A stretch of DNA of 64,000 nt. Source: an uncultured Phocaeicola sp. GTDB taxonomy: Bacteria; Bacteroidota; Bacteroidia; Bacteroidales; Bacteroidaceae. Each line of letters begins with the position of its first letter. Positions within the stretch are counted from its first letter, which is position 1. This document shows, one piece after another, positions 28,763 through 36,366 of this stretch. A program made the translations under genes and the position numbers. The notes under the pieces are model-generated. The model saw only the letters and a list, made by a program, of their open reading frames with translations. It did no database searches and was not told the DNA's origin. The stretch covers positions 62,001-126,000 of the forward strand of contig CAPAOL010000002.1 in the NCBI GenBank assembly GCA_948579315.1, given 5' to 3'.

Positions 28763-29716
28763 ATGATGAGAAAAGTTTTAGGATTATTGCTGTTGTTAGT
28801 CGCTGTTAGCGGAACATGGGCTCAGGAACGCCGGGATACCCTTGTTGTTTCACGCGATGGAACGGGGGATTTCCGTACTTTGCAGGAGGCTGTGGAAAGT
28901 GCTCGGGCTTTCATGGATTATACTGTTACGATCTATGTGAAGAACGGAGTATACAAGGAGAAAGTGATTGTTCCTTCATGGGTGGAAAATATAGATATCA
29001 TAGGTGAAGATCGTGATAAGACGATTATAACTTATGATGATCATGCGAATATAAATAAAATGGGTACTTTCCGCACTTATACGGTGAAAGTGGAGGGCAG
29101 TGACATCACTTTTAAGAATCTGACTATTGAGAATAATGCGGCTCAGTTGGGACAGGCGGTGGCTCTGCATACGGAAGGTGACCGTTTGAAATTTATCAAT
29201 TGCCGTATTTTGGGTAATCAGGATACTATTTATACCGGTGCTAAATTTACCCGCCTTTATTTTAAGGATTGTTATATCGATGGTACTACAGACTTTATTT
29301 TCGGTCCTTCCACCGCTTTGTTTGAAAATTGTATGATCCACAGCAAACGCAATTCGTATGTAACGGCTGCTTCCACTCCGAAAGAAGCTAAATATGGATA
29401 TATTTTCAAACACTGTAAGCTGACGGCAGAACCGGGAGTGGATAAAGTGTATTTAGGTCGTCCTTGGCGTCCATACGCTTATACCTTATTTATAGAATGT
29501 GAGTTGGGCAAGCATATTGTTCCTGCCGGATGGCACAATTGGGGCAAGCAGTCCAATGAAGAAACAGCCCGTTATATGGAATATAAAAATACCGGTGAGG
29601 GCGCAAATGTTTCAGAAAGGGTAGCGTGGAGCAAACAGCTGACAAAGAAAGAAGCGGAGGCGGTGACGGTCGATGCTATTTTTGGTACTCAAAGTAATTG
29701 GAACCCAATAGACTAG
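28763..29716 (+). CDS. CE8 pectin methylesterase
   Basis: Secreted pectinesterase of 317 residues with a signal peptide ending in GTWAQ. The right-handed beta-helix carries the CE8 signatures in order: GDGTGDFRTLQEAV-like opening, GQAVAL (about 128), GNQDTIY with the acid/base Asp (about 151), GTTDFIFG with the nucleophile Asp (about 172), and LGRPWRPYAYT with the catalytic Arg/Trp (about 232). It demethylates homogalacturonan so that pectate lyases and polygalacturonases can act. An AGGAGG at 28753-28758 lies 4 bases before ATG 28763 and 7 before ATG 28766, so the second ATG may be the real start. It is co-transcribed with GH105 and followed by a terminator. Confidence 0.92.
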   Translation: MMRKVLGLLLLLVAVSGTWAQERRDTLVVSRDGTGDFRTLQEAVESARAFMDYTVTIYVKNGVYKEKVIVPSWVENIDIIGEDRDKTIITYDDHANINKMGTFRTYTVKVEGSDITFKNLTIENNAAQLGQAVALHTEGDRLKFINCRILGNQDTIYTGAKFTRLYFKDCYIDGTTDFIFGPSTALFENCMIHSKRNSYVTAASTPKEAKYGYIFKHCKLTAEPGVDKVYLGRPWRPYAYTLFIECELGKHIVPAGWHNWGKQSNEETARYMEYKNTGEGANVSERVAWSKQLTKKEAEAVTVDAIFGTQSNWNPID

Positions 29717-29737
29717 ATTGAATTTATAATTGCTTGA

Positions 29738-29775
29738 AGAGGAGACTTCTACGTTGGTGGAGGTCCCCTCTTTTT
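29738..29775 (+). terminator. terminator after GH105-CE8
   Basis: AGAGGAGAC at 29738-29746 pairs with GTCCCCTCT at 29763-29771 with one mismatch; the run of T continues to 29775. Confidence 0.75.
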
Positions 29776-29818
29776 GTTGTGTTGAATAATTGGAAGTCGT
29801 GAAAAATGCCTAATAAAT

Positions 29819-29872
29819 CCACATAAAAAGATAAAAACTACACATGAAGGTAATGTTATATTCTTAATTTTG
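29819..29872 (+). promoter_or_regulatory. promoter and operator-like motif for SusC/SusD pair 2
   Basis: TAATTTTG at 29865-29872 is a -7 box. CCACATAAAAAGA begins at 29819, 46 bases upstream, with TAC at the same relative place as in the 36284 and 47380 sites. A second CACATGAAGG occurs 20 bases on at 29841. The -33 box is poor. This suggests activator binding at about -40 to -55. Confidence 0.6.
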
Positions 29873-29934
29873 CAACGGTGAAACTAAGGTCAAAACCTTA
29901 AAAAAACATTTTAATAACTATAAAAACACATCTT

Positions 29935-32900
29935 ATGAATCTAAAAGAATTAGCTAGAAAAGCTGTCTCAACTCTCTTTTTGAGTATGCTTTGTTTGGTT
30001 GCTTTTGCCCAAACCGCAACAGGTTTGGTGAAAGACAAAACAGGCGAACCTATGATTGGTGTGAATGTACTGGTAAAAGGAACAACCAATGGTACAATCA
30101 CAGATTTCGATGGTAAGTTTTCAATTCCGGATGTTCCGAGTAACGCTACTTTGGTGGTTTCCTATATCGGGTATCTTACTAAAGAGGTGAAAACCGGAAA
30201 AGACTTGGTTATTGTATTGGAAGAAGATAACAAGACTTTGGATGAAGTCGTTGTTATTGGTTATGGTACAGTAAAAAGACGTGATTTGACAGGGTCTGTC
30301 GCTTCTGTTACCGGTGAAAAATTAGCGGCTAATCCGGTTGCCAATGTTGCACAGGCTTTACAAGGACAATTGCCCGGTGTGAGTGTGACTTCACAAGACG
30401 GTCGTCCGGGTGCAGGTATGTCTATCCGCATTCGTGGAGGTGGTTCTATCACTCAGTCTAATGATCCCTTGTTTATTGTAGATGGTGTTCAAGTTAGTGG
30501 CATTGATGATATTCCTGCTGACAATATCGAAAGTATTGATGTGTTAAAGGATGCTGCTTCTACGGCTATTTATGGTGCTCGTGGTGCTAACGGTGTAATA
30601 TTGGTTACTACAAAGGGCGGCAAGGATGGCCGGGTCTCTGTCAAGTATAATATGTATTATCAGATGAAGGAGAATCCGAAATTATTGGAGACTATGGATC
30701 CTTATGACTATGTGTATAATACATGGGCATATATGAAGAGTCTGGGAGATTCTTATGGTGATGGAGTTGCCAGATATTTTGGATTAGGATCCAAGTACGG
30801 AAATCATTTGAATGAATATAAAAATATGACCACTCATAATTATATAAATGATTTGATGCAGACTGCGTCATCTTGGAATCATGATGTATCTTTATCTGGT
30901 GGTACAGATAAAACTAAGTTTTATTCATCAGTGAACTATATGGATGATGAAGGTATCCGTGTGAAGTCTGGTTTCCAGCGTTGGAATGCGAATTTCAAAT
31001 TGACGCAAAAGATTAATAAAAAGTTAACTGCGGATTTTGACTTGCGTTATAGTGAAATAGAAGTAAATGGATCTGGTTTTGGTAATGCAACCTCTGCTTA
31101 CACTTATCGTCCTGTGGATAATCCTTTGGGTGATGCTTCTTTTACTGCTGGATTTGGTCAAGGTGATACAAATATGGAAGAAACTAGTAATCCTTTGTAT
31201 TACTTGAATACTGTAGATTATATAAAAAACATGTACCGTATCCGTGCAAAAGGTGCTTTAACTTGGAATGTTATTAAAGGTTTGACGGCAAAGACGGAGC
31301 TATCGTTAAATCGTAATTGGAACCAAGAAAAGACATGGAATGCAGGACAGACAGAAAAAGATAATAGTTCTGCTAAATTGAAGAAAAGTGATGGTTACGG
31401 TGTGCGTTGGGCAACTACTTTGAATTACGAAGTACAGGGGCTTGGAGATGATCATAGTTTGTCTTTCTTGGTTGGTAATGAAGTCTTGGCATCAAAATCG
31501 GATTATACTGAAATCTATGGTGTAGGGTATCCTAAAGGATTTACTATGGATGATGCGTTTGGTATGATTAATATGACTACTCCTTCATTGGGACAAGATT
31601 ATTTTAAAGGTGAGATAGGTACTCCTAACCATACTTTGTCATGGTTTGGCCGTGCTAATTATTCTTATAAAGGCAAGTATCTTTTGACTGCTACATTCCG
31701 TGCCGATGGTTCTTCTAAATTTGCACCTAGTCATCAGTGGGGATATTTCCCGGCAGCAGCGGCAGCGTGGAGAATTTCAGATGAAGCTTTCATGGAAAAC
31801 ACAAGAGACTGGTTGGATAATCTGAAACTTCGTGTATCGTATGGTACTTCTGGCTCTGATAATATTGATGCTTCTTTATGGAGAGAGACCTGGAAGACCA
31901 AACAGATAACAGTGGATGGTGAAAAAGTAACCACTTATGTACCGGGTGACATGAAGGAAAATCCTGACTTGAAATGGGAAACTACTATCAGTCGTAACTT
32001 AGGTGTTGATTTTGGTTTCTTTAATAACTGGGTTCGCGGTAGCTTGGATTATTATTGGAATACGACAAAGAATATCTTAATGAAAGTGCCTATCGACGCA
32101 GCATCCGGTTATAGCTATCAGTTCCAGAATGTAGGTAAAACTTCAAATAAGGGAATTGAATTGGCTTTAGGCTTTGACATTGTTCGTGGTAAAGATTTTA
32201 ATTTAGGTGTAAACTTGACTTATAATTATAACAAGAATAATATTGATGAACTGATGGACGGAGTCTTGGCGGATACGAGAGCTATGAATGATTGGGGTTC
32301 ATCTATGGCTAAGCCTGCTTATGATTATATTATCCGTGAAGGTCAGCCTGTAGGTACGATCCAAGGTTTTAAATCAGAAGGATATTATATGATTGATGAT
32401 TTTACTTATGCAGATGGTAAATACACATTGAAACCGGGTGTTCCTGATATTCAAGGTATTGTGAATTATCCGGATGGAGTTAAAGGATTGGCAGCGGATG
32501 GACAAACTGCTATACCGGGTATGCCTAAATTTGCAGATACAACAGGTGATGGTGTTGTGGACGAGGATGACAAAACGATTATCGGTAAGGCTATGCCACA
32601 GCATACAGGTGGTTTTACAATTAACGGTAATTGGAAGGCAATCGATTTTTCTGTAGGCTTTACTTATCAGATTGGTGGCGATGTGTACAATGCCAATGCA
32701 ATGCACTCATTGATGGGAAATAAAGACAATTCCGCTGGTCAGAACCGTTTGAAGTTTGTTTCTGAAACTTTCAAATATTATGATGTTGATGCAAATGGTG
32801 ACTTGATGCTGGTGAAAGATCCTACAGCTTTGGCGGCTCTTAATGCGAATACAAACTACAGTTCTTTCTTCTCTGAATATGGAATCGTAAGTTCTAAGTT

Positions 32901-33165
32901 TATTGAAGATGCGTCTTATTTGCGTCTGAATACATTGACAGTAGGTTATACTTTCCCGAAAAATTGGATGAATAAGATTGGATTGCAGAATGCACGTGTG
33001 TATTTTACAGGAAGCAACTTGTTCTGTATTGACGGATACTCTGGTATAGATCCGGATGTCAACACGAAGACCGATGGTAAGGATGGCTTCCCTACACCTT
33101 ATTTTGATTACCAGTCTTATCCTAAGGCTAGAACTTATACCTTTGGTGTTAATTTAACTTTCTAA
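29935..33165 (+). CDS. SusC-like TonB-dependent transporter (pair 2)
   Basis: Outer-membrane transporter of 1076 residues. A signal peptide (LSMLCLVAFAQ) is followed directly by a carboxypeptidase-D-like repeat (about 28-95) and a DEVVVIGYGTVKRRDLTGSV TonB-box/plug start at about 102; there is no STN domain, unlike pair 1. The plug continues through RIRGGGSI and IYGARGANGVILVTTKGG, then the barrel ends FGVNLTF. The absence of STN fits control by a hybrid two-component or AraC-type regulator and not by FecR. The protein is clearly related along its length to the SusC of pair 3 (DGSSKFAP/SPEHRWGYFPAAA, GSLDYYWNTTKN). Its SusD follows after 3 bases. Confidence 0.94.
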   Translation: MNLKELARKAVSTLFLSMLCLVAFAQTATGLVKDKTGEPMIGVNVLVKGTTNGTITDFDGKFSIPDVPSNATLVVSYIGYLTKEVKTGKDLVIVLEEDNKTLDEVVVIGYGTVKRRDLTGSVASVTGEKLAANPVANVAQALQGQLPGVSVTSQDGRPGAGMSIRIRGGGSITQSNDPLFIVDGVQVSGIDDIPADNIESIDVLKDAASTAIYGARGANGVILVTTKGGKDGRVSVKYNMYYQMKENPKLLETMDPYDYVYNTWAYMKSLGDSYGDGVARYFGLGSKYGNHLNEYKNMTTHNYINDLMQTASSWNHDVSLSGGTDKTKFYSSVNYMDDEGIRVKSGFQRWNANFKLTQKINKKLTADFDLRYSEIEVNGSGFGNATSAYTYRPVDNPLGDASFTAGFGQGDTNMEETSNPLYYLNTVDYIKNMYRIRAKGALTWNVIKGLTAKTELSLNRNWNQEKTWNAGQTEKDNSSAKLKKSDGYGVRWATTLNYEVQGLGDDHSLSFLVGNEVLASKSDYTEIYGVGYPKGFTMDDAFGMINMTTPSLGQDYFKGEIGTPNHTLSWFGRANYSYKGKYLLTATFRADGSSKFAPSHQWGYFPAAAAAWRISDEAFMENTRDWLDNLKLRVSYGTSGSDNIDASLWRETWKTKQITVDGEKVTTYVPGDMKENPDLKWETTISRNLGVDFGFFNNWVRGSLDYYWNTTKNILMKVPIDAASGYSYQFQNVGKTSNKGIELALGFDIVRGKDFNLGVNLTYNYNKNNIDELMDGVLADTRAMNDWGSSMAKPAYDYIIREGQPVGTIQGFKSEGYYMIDDFTYADGKYTLKPGVPDIQGIVNYPDGVKGLAADGQTAIPGMPKFADTTGDGVVDEDDKTIIGKAMPQHTGGFTINGNWKAIDFSVGFTYQIGGDVYNANAMHSLMGNKDNSAGQNRLKFVSETFKYYDVDANGDLMLVKDPTALAALNANTNYSSFFSEYGIVSSKFIEDASYLRLNTLTVGYTFPKNWMNKIGLQNARVYFTGSNLFCIDGYSGIDPDVNTKTDGKDGFPTPYFDYQSYPKARTYTFGVNLTF

Positions 33166-33183
33166 TTAATGGAGATGAATCGT

Positions 33184-35322
33184 ATGAAAAAAATAGTATA
33201 TTCAACACTTTTCTTTGCTGGAATGTTTTTGACTACAGCATGTAGTGATTATTTGGAGGTTGGCTCTCCTTCTATTGTAGATTCGGATTTTGTCTTTTCT
33301 AATCCGACAACAGCACGTGCGGCATTAGACGGTGCTTATGAACAGTGGAGGGATTGTGCGCAGAATAAGGTTTTTGGCGATGGATTGTTTTATGCTGCTG
33401 ATATTGCCGGGTCTGATATAGAACGTCACCCGGAGTCTTTCTCTAACCAGCTGGGACGTCACTATCCGGAATGTCTTTATCAAAACGGTACTTATGCAGG
33501 TAGCTATGGATTGACTTCATATTTGAAGGAGAATGATATTTATGCTAGCTTGTATTCGGTTGTGAGCAAAGCCAATGCGGTGATAACATCCATGGAAAAC
33601 GCATCGAATTTTGAATCGATCATCAATGGTGGACAATCAGAGATGGGGCAAATGTATGGTGAGGCGATAGCTATGCGTGCTACGGCTTATCGTGAACTGT
33701 GCAAGAACTTCGGGGACGTACCATACGTAGGTGTTTATGGTGTTGTGCCTAAAGGTTTGGTTTCCCGTGATTCTATTTATGATGTATGTATTGAAGATTT
33801 GCAGAAAGTGGAACCTTTGATGTACACCATCGGTTCCATTCCCGGCATTGCTGCTGCCAATAAAAATTATTTTTCTAAAACCTATGTGCAGGCTTTGATT
33901 GGAAGAATGTGTTTGGATGCAGCTGGATATCAGACCCGTCGTGGCGATATTAAACGTGTAAATGGAAAAGGGGAAAGCATGACATTTGAAAACAAGGGAA
34001 AAGAAAATAATGGAGCTACTTACGGACGTCGTTCTGATTGGCAGAACTTGTACACGATAGCTAAAAAATACTATGAGGCTTTGTTGGCTGATCCGGGTAA
34101 TGCACAGTTTCATTTGACTGATCCACGGGGTGCCTCGGATAAATCCGGACGTACTTTCAATAATCCTTACCAGTATTTCTTTGAACAGATGCATATGGAT
34201 GATGCTATTTATGCGGATGAGTCTATTTATGAATATCCCATGCAGCAAGGTGGTGGAAATGATGGTCGCCCCTATTCTTTCGGCCGTCCTTCATCTGGTG
34301 GCTCAAAGGCAGCGTATCCATGTAAGAGCTATGGACAGGGACGTATAAATCCTGCTTATTTTTATGGAATCTTTGATCCGAATGATATGCGTCGTGACGT
34401 GAGCATTACTATGACCGGCAGTAATGGTAAAGGGGTTGAGAAGTTGATTCCTTTTGTCCCCAACTCAAAAGCTGAAGGCGGTGGCTTGACATTGAATAAA
34501 TGGGATGAGAACCGTCAGGCTAATCCATGGGTGGCTGCACAGCGTAAATCAGGTATCAATGGTCCGTATATGCGTATGTCTGAAGTTTATTTGGGCTATG
34601 CGGAAGTATGTGCGGCATTAGGTGATGTGGTTACAGGTAAACAATATTTAAAAACAGTTCGTGAACGTTCGTTCCCGCAAGGCTTGGCTGACACAGATGG
34701 CTTTATTGCATCTTTTGGCAATGATCTGGTTCGTGCGATTATTGAAGAACGGGGTTTTGAATATGCAGGTGAAGGTGATCGTCGTTGGACATTGATTCGT
34801 TCTGGTTATCTTCCGGAAGATATAAAAAGAATCAAAGACATGACTAAAGCTATGATGGATGGTCTGGCAACTAAAGGTTATTATGAGTTTGAAAATGGTA
34901 ATATCATTTCTGCTTATATATGGACAAAATTAGTTGATGCAAAAACTATATATGGTCATCGTTTGACAGCGCAGTGTCCGATGGACAAGGTCAATGATCC
35001 GGTGCTTTATCCGGGATGGCGCGGACAAAAGGATAATTGGGAAGAAATGGGATTGAATTATGGAAATTCGGCTCCTGCTACCAATCTGGCAATAAAAGGG
35101 TTGTTTGAAATCGTGTCTGAAGAAGAGGCAGCATCTCTTGAAAGCCAAGGATATGCCAAAGTTAATTGGGGTATTGATTTGGTTGATTATAGAGATGAAT
35201 ATGATAAGTATCTGTTTTGGGATTATGATTACGTTTCGGCTCCTATCTATTTGTGGCCGTTTACTCCTAATGTAATGGCTGCCGGTGGCTTTACGAATGG
35301 TTATGGCTTTAAACAGGAATAA
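33184..35322 (+). CDS. SusD/RagB-like lipoprotein (pair 2)
   Basis: Surface glycan-binding lipoprotein. The ATG at 33184 starts a lipoprotein signal with lipobox LTTAC (Cys 20) followed by SDYLEVGSPS; ATG codons at 33169 and 33175 in the same frame would add only a few residues. SusD-type features are ARAALDGAYEQW near the start, YGEAIAMRATAYRELCKNFGDVPYVG (about 155-180) and the conserved C-terminal RRWTLIRSGYLP. It shares long stretches with the SusD of pair 3 (GRPSSGGS, PCKS, MRRD, WDENR), so the two pairs look like paralogues. It forms the lid of the SusC encoded just upstream and is followed by a strong terminator. Confidence 0.93.
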   Translation: MKKIVYSTLFFAGMFLTTACSDYLEVGSPSIVDSDFVFSNPTTARAALDGAYEQWRDCAQNKVFGDGLFYAADIAGSDIERHPESFSNQLGRHYPECLYQNGTYAGSYGLTSYLKENDIYASLYSVVSKANAVITSMENASNFESIINGGQSEMGQMYGEAIAMRATAYRELCKNFGDVPYVGVYGVVPKGLVSRDSIYDVCIEDLQKVEPLMYTIGSIPGIAAANKNYFSKTYVQALIGRMCLDAAGYQTRRGDIKRVNGKGESMTFENKGKENNGATYGRRSDWQNLYTIAKKYYEALLADPGNAQFHLTDPRGASDKSGRTFNNPYQYFFEQMHMDDAIYADESIYEYPMQQGGGNDGRPYSFGRPSSGGSKAAYPCKSYGQGRINPAYFYGIFDPNDMRRDVSITMTGSNGKGVEKLIPFVPNSKAEGGGLTLNKWDENRQANPWVAAQRKSGINGPYMRMSEVYLGYAEVCAALGDVVTGKQYLKTVRERSFPQGLADTDGFIASFGNDLVRAIIEERGFEYAGEGDRRWTLIRSGYLPEDIKRIKDMTKAMMDGLATKGYYEFENGNIISAYIWTKLVDAKTIYGHRLTAQCPMDKVNDPVLYPGWRGQKDNWEEMGLNYGNSAPATNLAIKGLFEIVSEEEAASLESQGYAKVNWGIDLVDYRDEYDKYLFWDYDYVSAPIYLWPFTPNVMAAGGFTNGYGFKQE

Positions 35323-35356
35323 TAATTCATTCATCAAACGAGAAAATAAACGTATG

Positions 35357-35395
35357 GGGGAGAGGGCGTATGGCAAATGCTCTCTCCCCTTTTTT
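35357..35395 (+). terminator. strong terminator after SusD 2
   Basis: GGGGAGAGGGC at 35357-35367 pairs with GCTCTCTCCCC at 35379-35389 (one G-T pair), followed by six T at 35390-35395. Confidence 0.9.
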
Positions 35396-35490
35396 GGGGT
35401 GTCTCTTAAGAATGTATTTCTAAACAGCTCATCAATACAACTGTCGCATTTATAATTTGAACTCGCCTCCTACCATAGAGTTTTGCAAAA

Positions 35491-35598
35491 CTGCTGCCAC
35501 TGCTACCACCATTTTAGCAAATCTCTTATGAATAGGGAGATATAGGGGTGGTGGCAGCACATTTTTTTATGTATGAAATACGCCTGCTGCCACCACTT
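35491..35598 (+). repeat. outer inverted repeat, left arm (108 bp)
   Basis: Matches the reverse complement of 36094-36201 at 105 of 108 positions without gaps. Mismatches fall in CTGCTG/ACC near the outer end, ATTTTAG/CC, and GCCTGCTG/ACC near the inner end. Inside the arm GTGGTGGCAGC (35548-35558) and GCTGCCACCAC (35586-35596) form a perfect 11-bp hairpin of their own. Confidence 0.95.
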
Positions 35599-35677
35599 TT
35601 TCTACTTTTCTCATATTATCAGTATGTCTTTTCTACTTTTTACGGAAGTGTTGTCCCGCACATACGTATTATCTCAT

Positions 35678-35710
35678 AAGTAAGATGAAGGAGCAGTCAA
35701 CCTAAAGCGT
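35678..35710 (+). repeat. inner inverted repeat, left arm (33 bp)
   Basis: Reverse complement of 35846-35878 at 32 of 33 positions; contains GTAAGATGAAGGAG and CAACCTAAAGCGT. Confidence 0.93.
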
Positions 35711-35765
35711 CAAGCTATATTGTGTCCATGAAAAGACTGGGAGTTTCAAACAGTTACAAAAGGAC

Positions 35766-35853
35766 GAAACTGTAGTTCCAACCCGATAGAACTGTAGTTT
35801 CAACCTGATGGAACCAGAGTCTTAGGCTGATGAAACTGTAGTTTAACGCTTTA
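35766..35853 (+). repeat. four 22-bp tandem units in the loop of the inner repeat
   Basis: Units at 35766, 35788, 35810 and 35832. The first, second and fourth share GAACTGTAGTT or GAAACTGTAGTT; the first three end in GAT (CCCGAT, CCTGAT, GCTGAT). The third is the most diverged, and the fourth runs into the right inner arm. Confidence 0.8.
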
Positions 35854-35878
35854 GGTTGACTACTCCTTCATCTTACTT
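35846..35878 (-). repeat. inner inverted repeat, right arm (33 bp)
   Basis: Partner of 35678-35710, one mismatch. It overlaps the end of the last 22-bp tandem unit. Confidence 0.93.
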
Positions 35879-36093
35879 GTAAGGATGGTTGACGGAATTA
35901 ATACTTAGTTATAATATCAGTTGACTCTTTCAAGAGCTATTTCTTTGTCGGGTTGAAACAATCATGACTTACGGTCAAGATGGATGACAGTTGCCACCAA
36001 GTTTACCAATACTACGGTAATCATAGCAAATCGGCATAGAAGGCATACGAATTTTACCCAAACATCTTCCTCTTATGGAATAAAAAAGGGGAT

Positions 36094-36201
36094 AAGTGGT
36101 GGTAGCAGGCGTATTTCATACATAAAAAAATGTGCTGCCACCACCCCTATATCTCCCTATTCATAAGAGATTTGGTAAAATGGTGGTAGCAGTGGTAGCA
36201 G
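36094..36201 (-). repeat. outer inverted repeat, right arm (108 bp)
   Basis: Partner of 35491-35598, 105 of 108 positions. Weaker similarity seems to run on for about 30 bases outside both arms (TCGCC and AGTTT blocks), so the original ends may be further out. No direct target duplication was found. Confidence 0.95.
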
Positions 36202-36283
36202 AAATTACAAACTTTAGAAGAGGGGGCGATAAGAAAGACTGAAATCTTTTTTTGATAGGTTTGTTCGCCTGTTGCAAAATTGT

Positions 36284-36337
36284 GCACATAAAAGACCAAT
36301 TTTTACCTTGTTCTTCTTTGATAGCCTGTTACTTTTG
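36284..36337 (+). promoter_or_regulatory. promoter and operator-like motif for the FGE-BNR gene
   Basis: The operator-like motif at 36284-36309 (GCACATAAAAGACC then AATTTTTACCTT) starts exactly 46 bases before TACTTTTG (36330-36337). The same sequence with one change occurs at 47380. CTTG at 36307-36310, 19 bases before the -7 box, is a partial -33. The start codon is 30 bases beyond the -7 box. Confidence 0.72.
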
Positions 36338-36366
36338 TATCAAGACATATTTTAATCAGATACGAA

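Larger units (their letters stand above)
35396..36283. other. gene-free region with a nested inverted-repeat element
   Basis: No convincing gene lies between the terminator at 35395 and the operator-like motif at 36284. The region is built around a 108-bp inverted repeat (35491-35598 and 36094-36201), a 33-bp inner inverted repeat (35678-35710 and 35846-35878) and a 22-bp tandem repeat in its loop (35766-35853). The only frame of any size (35984-36166) is read through one repeat arm and has no recognisable product. A non-autonomous mobile element or a structured RNA are the two readings considered. Confidence 0.8.

Noticed and set aside
33637..34248. 203-codon minus-strand frame opposite SusD 2
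   Set aside because: Antisense shadow of a well-supported SusD; no domain or start signal.
35766..35853. 22-bp tandem units as a possible CRISPR array
   Set aside because: The units abut without spacers, are imperfect, and no cas genes are present.
35984..36166. 60-codon frame in the inverted-repeat element
   Set aside because: It runs through the right repeat arm, has no ribosome-binding or family features, and its composition follows the repeat.
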